Assembly (NCBI RefSeq): GCF_947488185.1
Contig: NZ_CANKYM010000003.1
Location: forward strand, 632,873 to 696,872
Length of the DNA: 64,000 nt
Reading direction: 5' to 3'
Source of the DNA: an uncultured Roseobacter sp.
GTDB lineage: Bacteria > Pseudomonadota > Alphaproteobacteria > Rhodobacterales > Rhodobacteraceae
The notes below the pieces were generated by a model. That model did no database searches. It saw only the letters and a program-made list of their open reading frames with translations, and was not told the origin of the DNA. A program made the translations under genes and the position numbers. Positions 29,211 to 37,247 of the stretch are shown here, one piece after another. Numbering within the stretch: position 1 is the stretch's first letter; each line of letters opens with the position of its first letter.

Positions 29211-29381
29211 ATGTCCGCGCCTGACACAAACATCGAACGCCAGAAGAAACGCCATAAACCGGCCATTTGGGGCCTGTGGGGTGGGTTGTTTCTGGCTGTG
29301 ATCGTGATTGCCATCTTCGTTTGGCTGATGAGTGGAGACGAGGTCGCTGCCGCTGTTGAAGCGCTGCATCTGGTCATCTGA
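29211..29381 (+). CDS. 56-residue single-span membrane protein
   Basis: Small gene just below usual length cut-offs: ATG 29211 with AGGAG 8-9 bases upstream, TGA 29379-29381. The product has a charged basic N-terminus (RQKKRHK), one hydrophobic segment (about residues 18-40, GLFLAVIVIAIFVWL) and a short acidic C-terminus (SGDEVAAAVEALHLVI). Probably a small inner-membrane protein with its N-terminus inside. Function unknown. It is 3 bases ahead of a DUF2256 gene and both are likely on one message. Confidence 0.6.
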   Translation: MSAPDTNIERQKKRHKPAIWGLWGGLFLAVIVIAIFVWLMSGDEVAAAVEALHLVI

Positions 29382-29384
29382 ATT

Positions 29385-29534
29385 ATGCGCCGCAAAGGGG
29401 ATCTACCACAAAAGACTTGCGTGGTCTGCGGGCGGCCCTTTGCGTGGCGCAAGAAGTGGGAAAAGGTCTGGGCAGAGGTCCGCTACTGCTCTGAACGGTG
29501 TCGCCGCGACCGGTCTCGCAGCGCAGGCCACTGA
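29385..29534 (+). CDS. DUF2256 small cysteine-rich protein
   Basis: A 49-residue protein with the family pattern [16 protein letters not shown]...[10 protein letters not shown]: two CxxC-like pairs (Cys12, Cys15, Cys35, Cys39) spaced like a zinc ribbon, and Arg/Lys rich. DUF2256 proteins are tiny and of unknown function; zinc binding is inferred from the cysteine spacing. Stop TGA at 29532-29534 touches the left arm of a palindrome (29535-29555) that precedes malate synthase. Confidence 0.8.
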   Translation: MRRKGDLPQKTCVVCGRPFAWRKKWEKVWAEVRYCSERCRRDRSRSAGH

Positions 29535-29555
29535 TTGGTAAAATAACATTACCAA
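29535..29555. promoter_or_regulatory. Inverted repeat TTGGTAA-N7-TTACCAA upstream of glcB
   Basis: Perfect 7-bp arms at 29535-29541 and 29549-29555 around 7 bases. The TTGGT..ACCAA look resembles operators of FadR-type GntR regulators, though with a wider spacer. It lies directly upstream of a possible -35. A regulator role for glyoxylate or acetyl-CoA metabolism is inferred from position. Confidence 0.45.
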
Positions 29556-29560
29556 CTTTG

Positions 29561-29607
29561 TTGCCTATCGGAAACATTCCTCTTACACCTTCTGGCATAT
29601 GCCAGAA
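29561..29607 (+). promoter_or_regulatory. Probable glcB promoter with overlapping palindromic operator
   Basis: TTGCCT (29561-29566) and TACACC (29584-29589) are 17 bases apart and form a plausible promoter. Straight after it, 29590-29607 is the perfect 18-bp palindrome TTCTGGCATATGCCAGAA, at the expected transcription start and 25 bases before the glcB ATG. A repressor bound there would block transcription, but no such regulator is encoded in the window. Confidence 0.5.
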
Positions 29608-29631
29608 TATCAAGAGCGAGGAGTGCAACGC

Positions 29632-31773
29632 ATGGCCGGTTTTCAGCAAAAAGGTGACCTGAGCGTCGCGGACACACTTGTCGCATTTCTCGAAGAGCGG
29701 GCACTGCCGGGCACAGGGGTGGATGCAGCAGCATTCTGGTCGGGATTTTCCGACCTGGTGCATAAGATGGCTCCCGAAAATCGCAAGCTTTTGGGTCTGC
29801 GCGCAGATATCCAGGCCAAGATCGATGCCTGGCATGTGGAGCGGCGTAGCAGCCCGCATGACCACGAGGCCTATTGCGCTTTCCTGCGTGAGATTGGCTA
29901 TCTGGTTGAAGAAGGCGACGCTTTTGAGATCGACACGGCAAATGTCGACGACGAGATCGCGCGTGTGCCCGGGCCGCAGTTGGTGGTGCCGATCACCAAT
30001 GCGCGCTACGCCCTCAATGCGGCCAATGCCCGGTGGGGGAGCCTTTATGACGGGTTCTACGGAACGGATGCCATGGGCAGCGCCCCACCAAAAGGCGGCT
30101 ACGATCAGGGCCGCGGCGCGCGCGTCGTTGCCCGGGCGCGCGTGTTCTTGGATGAAGCGTTTCCGGCTGAGAAAACCAGCCACGCCGATGCGCGGCGCTA
30201 CTACATTCACAATGGCGCTCTGCTGATCGACGATCAGCCGTTGATGCAGCCGGAGAAATTCATCGGCTACACCGGCCACCCGAAGGCACCAGACAGTGTG
30301 GTTTTGCGGAACAACGGCCTGCATGTGGTGCTGGTCTTTGACCGGACACATGCGATCGGCAGCCGGGATCAGGCGGGGCTTGCGGATGTGCAGATGGAGA
30401 GCGCGGTCTCTGCGATCATGGATTGTGAGGATTCCGTCGCCTGTGTCGATGCCGAGGATAAGGTCGTTGCCTATGCCAATTGGCTGGGTCTGATGAAGGG
30501 CGATCTACAGGACACCTTCGAGAAAGGTGGCCAGCAGGTGACCCGCGCCCTGCATTCGGACCGCGCGTTTACCGGACCGGATGGAGCAGAGGTGACGTTG
30601 AAGGGACGCGCGTTGATGCTGGTGCGCAATGTCGGCCATCTGATGACAAACCCTGCCATTCTGGACAAGGACGGCAATGAGGTTTTCGAGGGCGTGATGG
30701 ATGCGATGATCACCACGCTGATTGCGATGCATGATCTGCAAAGGGATGGGGGGAATTCGCTGACAGGCTCGGTCTATGTGGTCAAACCCAAGATGCACGG
30801 GCCCGAAGAAGTGGCCTTTGCCGATCGGACGTTTACGCGGGTCGAGGAGATTCTGGGGCTGCCGCAGTACACGGTGAAGCTGGGGATCATGGATGAGGAG
30901 CGGCGCACCTCCGTCAATCTCAAGGAATGTATCCGCGCGGCGAAATCGCGGGTTGCCTTTATCAACACCGGTTTTCTCGACCGGACGGGTGACGAAATCC
31001 ACACCTCGATGGAGGCGGGGCCGTTCAGCCGCAAGGATTTCATCAAGCGCAAGGACTGGATCGGCGCCTATGAGAACCAGAACGTGGACATCGGTCTGGA
31101 ATGCGGGCTGAGCGGGAAGGCGCAGATCGGCAAGGGCATGTGGGCGATGCCCGACCTGATGGCGGCAATGCTGGAGCAGAAGATTGAGCATCCGAAGTCG
31201 GGTGCGAATTGTGCCTGGGTCCCGAGCCCGACGGCGGCGACCCTGCATGCGCTGCACTATCACAAGGTCGATGTCTTTGCGGTGCAGGAGAAACTGAAAG
31301 CGGGCGGGCGGCGCGCCTATGTGGATACGGTGCTGAACATCCCGCTGGCCGAGTATCAGAAGTGGAGCGACGATCAGAAGACCCGCGAAGTGGAGAACAA
31401 CGCGCAGGGCATTCTGGGCTATGTCGTGCGCTGGGTCGATCAGGGCGTGGGCTGTTCCAAGGTGCCGGACATGAACGATGTGGGCTTGATGGAAGACCGC
31501 GCCACCTGCCGGATTTCGGCGCAGCATATTGCCAACTGGCTGCACCACGGCGTTGTGGATGCCCAGCAGGTGATGGCGGTGATGCGCAAGATGGCTGCTG
31601 TGGTGGACGGGCAGAATGCGGATGATCCGCTCTACCGTCCGATGGCACCGGGTTTTGACGGGATCGCCTTCCAGGCAGCGTGTGATCTGGTGTTCAAGGG
31701 GCGGGTTCAGCCGTCAGGCTATACGGAGTCGGTGCTGCATGCGCGACGTCTGGAATTGAAGGCAAGCGCCTGA
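29632..31773 (+). CDS. glcB: Malate synthase G
   Basis: Condenses glyoxylate and acetyl-CoA to malate, closing the glyoxylate shunt or glycolate use. 713 residues, close to the family's about 720. Recognisable: the N-terminal domain ([16 protein letters not shown]), [12 protein letters not shown] region, [14 protein letters not shown] (Mg-binding part), [15 protein letters not shown], [17 protein letters not shown], and [21 protein letters not shown] with [19 protein letters not shown] 29632 is preferred over 29599, because GAGGAG is placed suitably and the upstream frame runs through the palindromic operator. glcG follows 86 bases on. Confidence 0.96.
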   Translation: MAGFQQKGDLSVADTLVAFLEERALPGTGVDAAAFWSGFSDLVHKMAPENRKLLGLRADIQAKIDAWHVERRSSPHDHEAYCAFLREIGYLVEEGDAFEIDTANVDDEIARVPGPQLVVPITNARYALNAANARWGSLYDGFYGTDAMGSAPPKGGYDQGRGARVVARARVFLDEAFPAEKTSHADARRYYIHNGALLIDDQPLMQPEKFIGYTGHPKAPDSVVLRNNGLHVVLVFDRTHAIGSRDQAGLADVQMESAVSAIMDCEDSVACVDAEDKVVAYANWLGLMKGDLQDTFEKGGQQVTRALHSDRAFTGPDGAEVTLKGRALMLVRNVGHLMTNPAILDKDGNEVFEGVMDAMITTLIAMHDLQRDGGNSLTGSVYVVKPKMHGPEEVAFADRTFTRVEEILGLPQYTVKLGIMDEERRTSVNLKECIRAAKSRVAFINTGFLDRTGDEIHTSMEAGPFSRKDFIKRKDWIGAYENQNVDIGLECGLSGKAQIGKGMWAMPDLMAAMLEQKIEHPKSGANCAWVPSPTAATLHALHYHKVDVFAVQEKLKAGGRRAYVDTVLNIPLAEYQKWSDDQKTREVENNAQGILGYVVRWVDQGVGCSKVPDMNDVGLMEDRATCRISAQHIANWLHHGVVDAQQVMAVMRKMAAVVDGQNADDPLYRPMAPGFDGIAFQAACDLVFKGRVQPSGYTESVLHARRLELKASA

Positions 31774-31859
31774 GGCCGCCGGTGACTCCATAGCCCGTCT
31801 CTACGCGCGTTTCGTGCGCGCGCCAGCATATTTTTCGAACAATGAAATGAGGAGCCGTC

Positions 31860-32285
31860 ATGACCATCAGCCTGAGGAAAGCCCGTACCATCATCCGCAA
31901 GACTTTTGAGAAGGGGCGGGAACTGGACTTGAAGCCGCTGTCCGCTGTGGTGCTGGACGCCGGTGGCCATGTGCAGGCGTTCGAGCGTGAGGATGGTGCC
32001 GCACCCGGGCGGTTCGAGATTGCCTTTGGCAAGGCCTACGGGTCGGTCATGTTGGGTATTCCGGGCTCGGCGCAAATGGCGCGGGCGGAACAGCAGGCTT
32101 ATTTCATGACCTGTGTGAACGGTGCCTATGGCGGCAAGGTCATCCCGGTTCCGGGAGGTATCCTGTTGCGCGACAAGAAGGGCGTGGTGATCGGTGCCGT
32201 CGGTGTGACCGGCGATACATCGGACAACGATGTAATTGCGGGGCTTGCGGGTATTGATGCGGCGGGGCTGAGTGCTGAAAGTTGA
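31860..32285 (+). CDS. GlcG/HbpS-family (DUF336) protein
   Basis: A 141-residue protein of the GlcG/HbpS family: LDAGGHVQAFEREDGAAPG, EIAFGKAYGSVMLG, and GGILLRDKKGVVIGAVGVTGDTSDND. Relatives are linked to glycolate use (glcG in E. coli glc operon) or bind haem or corrinoids outside the cell. There is no signal peptide here. Its position 3' of malate synthase fits the glycolate theme, although the exact role is unsettled. Confidence 0.85.
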   Translation: MTISLRKARTIIRKTFEKGRELDLKPLSAVVLDAGGHVQAFEREDGAAPGRFEIAFGKAYGSVMLGIPGSAQMARAEQQAYFMTCVNGAYGGKVIPVPGGILLRDKKGVVIGAVGVTGDTSDNDVIAGLAGIDAAGLSAES

Positions 32286-32384
32286 GGCATTTTGCAATTC
32301 TGCACAGGTTTCTGCGCGGTCATGGACTGTTAACCTGCGCCATGCAAAGCTATATCTGCGGGAAGTGAACCGAAGGGAACATCC

Positions 32385-33161
32385 ATGGCGCGGCCGGTCA
32401 TTGGCATCATTTGCAATCAGTACCTGATCAATGATGAATACCCTGTGCATGCGGGCGGCAAAATGAATTCGGACGCGGTGTCCGTTGTGTCTGACTGCGT
32501 CCCGATGATCATCCCATCTGACCCTGACTATGTGTCTATTAATGACCTGCTGGAGACATGCGACGGTTTCCTGTTGACCGGCGGGCGTCCGAATGTGCAT
32601 CCCGAGGAATATGGAGAAGAGGCAACGGAGGCGCATGGCGATTTCGACCGTGCCCGCGATGCGATTGCCTTGCCGCTGGTACGGGCCTGCGTCGAACGCG
32701 GTCAGCCGTTCTTGGGCATTTGCCGCGGGTTTCAGGAAGTGAACGTGGCGATGGGCGGCTCTCTGCACCCCGAGATCAGGGATTTGCCTGGACGGATGAA
32801 CCACCGCATGCCGCCTGACGGGACCCTGCAGGAAAAGTTCGAGAACCGACATACCGTATCCTTTACCGAGGGCGGCGTCTTTCACCGTTTGATGGGGGCG
32901 CAGGAGGTGGTCACCAATACTCTGCACGGGCAAGGGATCAAGGTTGCCGCACCACGGGTGGTTGTCGATGGGGTTGCACCGGACAACACGCCGGAGGCGA
33001 TTTTCATCAAGGATGCTCCGGGGTTCACCCTAGCGGTTCAGTGGCACCCTGAGTACGAAGCGGCCAAGGACCCGGTGTCGCAGCCGCTGTTCTCGGCCTT
33101 TGGCCGTGCGGCGCGTGCGTGGTCGAATGGACGTAAGCTCACGCCCGCTCAGGTTGCTTAG
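32385..33161 (+). CDS. Class-I glutamine amidotransferase-like hydrolase (peptidase C26)
   Basis: 258-residue gamma-glutamyl-gamma-aminobutyrate hydrolase type (PuuD-like). Nucleophile Cys113 in LGICRGFQEVNVAMGG, the His/Glu pair in VQWHPEYE, and DGFLLTGGRPNVHP for the oxyanion part are all in place. It would hydrolyse gamma-glutamyl compounds, e.g. in polyamine breakdown; substrate is inferred by family. It overlaps the convergent RAYT gene by 4 bases at the stop codons. Confidence 0.9.
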   Translation: MARPVIGIICNQYLINDEYPVHAGGKMNSDAVSVVSDCVPMIIPSDPDYVSINDLLETCDGFLLTGGRPNVHPEEYGEEATEAHGDFDRARDAIALPLVRACVERGQPFLGICRGFQEVNVAMGGSLHPEIRDLPGRMNHRMPPDGTLQEKFENRHTVSFTEGGVFHRLMGAQEVVTNTLHGQGIKVAAPRVVVDGVAPDNTPEAIFIKDAPGFTLAVQWHPEYEAAKDPVSQPLFSAFGRAARAWSNGRKLTPAQVA

Positions 33162-33706
33162 GTATCAGCGGGCGCGATTGTCTTCAGGCCCATTGTGCTG
33201 AACCGCACGGGCGGCGGCGCATTTGCCGTTACATTTGACGCGGCCAAATCCCGGTGCAGCGATGTCCAGGTCCAGTCGGATGGCCTGTCCGCGAGGCCGG
33301 CCTGAACCGGCGCCGTGTGGATGAGCGTGCGGTGCAATTCAAGATCATGTGCAGAGCGGATGCGATGTTCCCAGAAACGGCGTTGCCATATGCCCTTTTC
33401 CCTGCGGTCGCATTGCGTTTTTGTGCGCACAGACAGGTCCGGAAGCGCGCGGGAGAATTGCGATTTCAGGAAACTCCACCTTGTGCTGAAATTCGCATCG
33501 CCCTCCGGCAGCGTCCAGAGGGTATGGATCGCTGCAGGCAGGATCACGATTGCGTCGATTGCGAAGGGGTAGCGCGTGATGGTCTCTCGCACACAGCGCC
33601 GCAGTAAATCGACCTCATCCGTCAGCAAGGTGCTGCGGCTGTTTGCTAGGCGCGCGGTGAAGAAGTACGTGGCGCCGGGTGTCTGGGACCGGATGTATTT
33701 GGACAT
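33158..33706 (-). CDS. REP-associated tyrosine transposase (RAYT)-family protein, active site altered
   Basis: A 182-residue intact frame matching the RAYT/TnpA-REP fold over its length (MSKYIRSQTPGATYFFTARL, TLPEGDANFSTRWSFLKSQFSR, GIWQRRFWEHRIR). Active members have an HUH motif in a PDHxH context and a catalytic tyrosine in a YIHxNPV context. Here these read PAAIH (Ala59 in place of the first His; H61 kept) and LIHTAPV (Leu128 in place of Tyr). So catalysis should be lost, while the frame has no stop or shift, hinting at retained binding function or recent decay. An inverted pair of REP elements lies 43-117 bases upstream. Confidence 0.88.
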   Translation of the reverse strand: MSKYIRSQTPGATYFFTARLANSRSTLLTDEVDLLRRCVRETITRYPFAIDAIVILPAAIHTLWTLPEGDANFSTRWSFLKSQFSRALPDLSVRTKTQCDRREKGIWQRRFWEHRIRSAHDLELHRTLIHTAPVQAGLADRPSDWTWTSLHRDLAASNVTANAPPPVRFSTMGLKTIAPADT

Positions 33707-33748
33707 AGGGCAAGCGTATCAACCCTATGGTTAAGAAATTCCAAACAA

Positions 33749-33823
33749 GGGTGGCCTGAAGCCCACCCTACCTGCTGGGCGCACCGGTTGAGATAGGCAG
33801 GTAGGGTGGGCTTCAGGCCACCC
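33749..33823. repeat. Inverted pair of REP elements beside the RAYT gene
   Basis: Left copy 33749-33775 (minus orientation) and right copy 33797-33823 (plus) are perfect 27-bp inverted repeats with a 21-base spacer. Each copy has the GTAG tetranucleotide at the foot of an imperfect hairpin GGTGGGCTTCAGGCCACC (stem GGTGG/CCACC with a bulge), the standard REP layout. The right copy ends 3 bases before the stop of the minus-strand dehydrogenase gene. Confidence 0.9.
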
Positions 33824-33825
33824 GG

Positions 33826-34578
33826 CTACATTTGCCCGCCGGCGATTTCGATGGCTTGTCCGTTGACGCTTTCCGATCCCGTCGATACCAGCCAGCGCGC
33901 CGCGGCGGCCACCTCCTCGGGGGAAATCAACCGGTTATGGCGGTTGGCAGAGATCATCATGGCGCGCGCCTTGTCTTTACTCACGCCCGCCCGTTCCGCG
34001 ATGGAGGAGGTGTTGCGGGCGATGATCGGCGTGTCCACATAGGCGGGGCACAGAGCGTTGAACGTGATGGGTTTGCCCAAGTAGTCCTCGCTCAGCGCGC
34101 GAATGAGACCTATCATCCCGTGTTTAGACGCTGTGTAGCAGGACGCCCCCTGCAAACCGCGCAGCCCCGCAATCGAGGACACGGCAATCACCCGGCCCCA
34201 GTCTGTCGTGCGCATGGACGTCAGAGCTTCCCGAATGGTCAGGAAGGCACCGTCGAGATTGGTGGACATCATGTCGCGCCAGAACGCCAGATCGGTTTTA
34301 TGCAGGGCGCGGCCTTCGGCGATGCCGGCGTTGGCCACGCATATCTGTATCGGTTCGCGCGCGGTGACTGCGGCGCTGATGGTCTCCACCACCTGGGCCT
34401 CGTCCCGCACATCCATGGCCATGCCGAAAATCCCGTCACCGGCCACCTCGTCCAGAACCGCCTGCCGTCTGCCGGTGATCGTGACCAGGCATCCTTCTGC
34501 AGCCAACATCTTGGCGATTGCCAGACCGATCCCCGTACCACCGCCCGTGACCAATGCGTGTTTCCCTGCAAGCGTCAT
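33826..34578 (-). CDS. Short-chain dehydrogenase (3-hydroxybutyrate-dehydrogenase-like)
   Basis: 250-residue SDR. TGGGTGIG at residues 11-18, NAGIAEG, SSIAGLRG with the catalytic Ser, CYTASKHG with Tyr and Lys, and CPAYVDTPII after the sixth strand as in 3-hydroxybutyrate and 3-oxoacyl reductase relatives. The substrate cannot be told from sequence. A REP element touches its 3' end. 129 bases separate it from the divergent glyoxalase-like gene. Confidence 0.88.
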   Translation of the reverse strand: MTLAGKHALVTGGGTGIGLAIAKMLAAEGCLVTITGRRQAVLDEVAGDGIFGMAMDVRDEAQVVETISAAVTAREPIQICVANAGIAEGRALHKTDLAFWRDMMSTNLDGAFLTIREALTSMRTTDWGRVIAVSSIAGLRGLQGASCYTASKHGMIGLIRALSEDYLGKPITFNALCPAYVDTPIIARNTSSIAERAGVSKDKARAMMISANRHNRLISPEEVAAAARWLVSTGSESVNGQAIEIAGGQM

Positions 34579-34707
34579 CCTGTCTCTTTCCTTGTGCCAC
34601 CTCTGATCAGCTTAGCCGCGGCACGGGGCAGCACAAGAGCAGCGGGTGATTGTCTTGGACGCAGCATCGGCGTAATCTGTCTTTGTCCAATGTGATTGGA
34701 GGGGCTC

Positions 34708-35088
34708 ATGCAGCGCATTACAGGGTTTGGTGGCTTCTTTTTTCGTGCGGAAGATCCCGAAGGTCTGGCGGCATGGTATGCGCGCCATTTCGGAATTTCC
34801 GAAGTACCCAAGGACTACGAAACGCCGGTCTGGACGCAAGATCAGGGGCCTACCGTTTTTGCGCCCTTTGCCAAGGACACGACATACTTCGGCAATTCTG
34901 AAAAGCAGTGGATGTTGAATTTCCGCGTCGATGATCTCGATGCGATGGTTGCCCAATTGCGCGATGCAGGTGAAGAGGTGGAAATGCACCCCGAGGAACT
35001 GCCTAACGGACGTTTTGCGCGGGTCTATGATCCGGAAGGCAACCCGATCGAGCTTTGGCAACCGCAAGAGGTCGAAACCAAAGTATGA
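34708..35088 (+). CDS. VOC/glyoxalase-fold protein
   Basis: A 126-residue single-domain vicinal-oxygen-chelate protein: RITGFGGFFFRAEDPEGLAAWYARHFG start, a YFGNSEKQWMLNFRVDDLDA middle and ARVYDPEGNPIELWQP end, with the usual Glu of the metal site in IELW. Enzymatic activity unknown; relatives include glyoxalase I and bleomycin-resistance folds. ATG 34708 has GGAGGGG 4-10 bases before it. The stop overlaps the next gene (ATGA). Confidence 0.88.
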   Translation: MQRITGFGGFFFRAEDPEGLAAWYARHFGISEVPKDYETPVWTQDQGPTVFAPFAKDTTYFGNSEKQWMLNFRVDDLDAMVAQLRDAGEEVEMHPEELPNGRFARVYDPEGNPIELWQPQEVETKV

Positions 35089-35534
35089 AATGGCTTGATG
35101 TGCCGCCGGTCTGGCTGGTCGGCTTTGCAGTGCTGGCCTGGCTCCAGAGCCAGTATTTCTCGTTCGGTCTGAGCCTTGCGCATCCTGTGACCTTGCTTCT
35201 GGCCGGTCTTTTTGTCGGTGCAGGCATCGTGCTGACCTTGTTGGCGGTGATGGAGTTCCGGCGTCACAAAACCACGATCATCCCGCATGAAACCCCGGAC
35301 AGCCTGATCCAGTCCGGCGTTTTTGGCCGTTCGCGCAACCCCATTTATCTGGCCGATGTGCTGATCCTCGCAGGGCTCTGCCTCTGGTGGGACGCCGTAC
35401 TGGCCTTGGCCCTCGTGCCCATTCTCGTTTGGGTGCTGGAGAGACGCTTCATCGTGCCGGAAGAGAACCGGATGCGCCGCGTCTTTCGGGCTGACTTTGC
35501 GCGATATGAGCAAAAAGTGCGCAGGTGGCTCTGA
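35085..35534 (+). CDS. Isoprenylcysteine carboxyl methyltransferase-like membrane protein
   Basis: A 149-residue protein of the ICMT/PEMT-type membrane methyltransferase group. Four hydrophobic segments (about 9-28, 34-53, 85-100 and 102-118), and the family motif SRNPIYLADVLILAG after a HETPDSLIQSGVFG loop, then the C-terminal RRFIVPEENRMRRVF and YEQKVRRWL. It is coupled to the upstream glyoxalase-like gene by an ATGA overlap. Substrate unknown. Confidence 0.85.
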   Translation: MKWLDVPPVWLVGFAVLAWLQSQYFSFGLSLAHPVTLLLAGLFVGAGIVLTLLAVMEFRRHKTTIIPHETPDSLIQSGVFGRSRNPIYLADVLILAGLCLWWDAVLALALVPILVWVLERRFIVPEENRMRRVFRADFARYEQKVRRWL

Positions 35535-35658
35535 TTTCTTTGCGTTTATTGCGCGGCCCTCTGGGCCAAGTGCTTGTACCTCGTCGCAGCGCGCGGTAGT
35601 GGACAAATTACCTTTGCGCGTGATCGCGCCGAAACGAACCAGAACGGGGGAGCTTCAG

Positions 35659-37233
35659 TTGAAGATCGGGACACCAAAAGAGATTTTTGAAGGCGAAGCA
35701 CGGGTGGCCATGACGCCCGAGAGCGCCGCCCAGCTTCAGAAATTGGGTCATGAGTGCATCATTGAGACGGGCGCTGGGGCGAAGGCCGGGTTTGCAGATG
35801 CCGACTACAAGGACGCAGGCGTCGAGGTTGCCAAGACGGCGGCGGCGCTGTGGAAGGCCGCGGATGTTGTGGCCAAGGTGCGGGTGCCCGATGACACGGA
35901 GATGAAGCGGCTGCGTGCAGATCAGACGCTGATTTCCTTCTTCAGCCCGGTGGCGGACGAAGCCAAGATGAAGCAGGCCGCCAAGAAGGGCGCCACTGTG
36001 ATCGCGATGGAGATGATCCCCCGGATTTCTCGCGCACAGAAAATGGATGCACTGTCCTCCATGGCCAATATCGCGGGCTACCGTGCGGTTATCGAGGCAG
36101 GCAACAACTTTGGCCGCTTCTTCACCGGTCAGATTACGGCGGCGGGCAAAGTGCCCCCGGCCAAGGTTCTTGTGGTCGGCGCCGGTGTGGCCGGTCTGGC
36201 GGCCATTGGCACCTCGACCAGCCTTGGCGCGATTACGCTGGCCTTTGATGTGCGGCCGGAGGTGGCTGAGCAGGTTGAATCCATGGGCGCTGAATTTGTC
36301 TATCTCGATTTCGAGGAAGAGCAGCAGGATGGCTCCGCCTCGGGCGGCTATGCCTCCGTGTCTTCGCCGGAGTTCCGCGAGGCGCAGCTGGCCAAGTTCC
36401 GAGAACTGGCGCCGGACGTCGATATCGTGATCACCACCGCGCTGATCCCGAACCGCGAGGCACCGGAGCTCTGGACCGAGGACATGGTGGCCTCCATGAA
36501 GCCGGGATCGGTGATTGTCGATCTGGCGGCGGAGAAGGGCGGCAATTGCAAGCTGACGGTCGCGGATGAGAAGATCGTGACCGACAACGGTGTGACGATC
36601 ATCGGCTACACCGATTTCCCCAGCCGGATGGGCACCCAGGCCTCCAGCCTTTATGCCACCAACATTCGCCATCTGATGACGGATCTGACGCCGGAAAAAG
36701 ACGGCGTGATCGATCACAACATGGAAGACGACGTGATCCGCGGTGCGACGATTGCGCATGCCAAGGAGGTCACCTTCCCGCCGCCGCCGCCCAAGGTGGC
36801 CGCGATTGCAGCAGCCCCAAAGAAAGAAGCGCCCAAGGAGCTGACAGCGGAAGAGAAGCGCGCCAAGGAGCTTGCAGAGTTCAAGACACAGACGCGCAAT
36901 CAGGTGGGTCTGCTGGCCGTGGGCGGCGCGCTGGTGCTGGCCGTGGGTCTGGTGGCCCCGGCGAGCTTCATGCAGCATTTCATCGTCTTCATCCTGTCGG
37001 TCTTCATCGGCTTCCAGGTGATCTGGGGCGTGGCGCACAGCCTGCATACGCCGCTGATGGCGGTCACGAATGCGATCTCGTCGATCATCATTCTGGGTGC
37101 TTTGATCCAGATCGGATCAAGCTCGATGCTGATCACGCTGCTGGCCGCGCTTGCGGTCTTCATGGCGTCGATCAACATATTTGGCGGCTTCCTCGTGACA
37201 CGGCGCATGCTCGCCATGTTCCAGAAATCGTAA
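35659..37233 (+). CDS. pntA: NAD(P) transhydrogenase subunit alpha
   Basis: Membrane proton-translocating transhydrogenase, moving hydride from NADH to NADP+. The N-terminal NAD(H)-binding domain (GTPKEIFEGEARVAMTPE; GAGVAGLAAIGTSTSLGA; DLAAEKGGNCKLT) is followed by an Ala/Pro/Lys linker and about four membrane segments at the C-terminus. A TTG at 35659 is the best start: GGGGGAG stands 6-8 bases before it and the family begins at the LKIGTPKE position. This gives 524 residues, whereas the frame upstream of it runs through the preceding gene. Confidence 0.93.
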   Translation: MKIGTPKEIFEGEARVAMTPESAAQLQKLGHECIIETGAGAKAGFADADYKDAGVEVAKTAAALWKAADVVAKVRVPDDTEMKRLRADQTLISFFSPVADEAKMKQAAKKGATVIAMEMIPRISRAQKMDALSSMANIAGYRAVIEAGNNFGRFFTGQITAAGKVPPAKVLVVGAGVAGLAAIGTSTSLGAITLAFDVRPEVAEQVESMGAEFVYLDFEEEQQDGSASGGYASVSSPEFREAQLAKFRELAPDVDIVITTALIPNREAPELWTEDMVASMKPGSVIVDLAAEKGGNCKLTVADEKIVTDNGVTIIGYTDFPSRMGTQASSLYATNIRHLMTDLTPEKDGVIDHNMEDDVIRGATIAHAKEVTFPPPPPKVAAIAAAPKKEAPKELTAEEKRAKELAEFKTQTRNQVGLLAVGGALVLAVGLVAPASFMQHFIVFILSVFIGFQVIWGVAHSLHTPLMAVTNAISSIIILGALIQIGSSSMLITLLAALAVFMASINIFGGFLVTRRMLAMFQKS

Positions 37234-37247
37234 GGGGTTAGGGGACA

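Noticed and set aside
29599..29631. Upstream start of malate synthase at 29599
   Set aside because: It would start inside the 18-bp palindrome, and the residues it adds fit the family poorly; GAGGAG fits ATG 29632 better.
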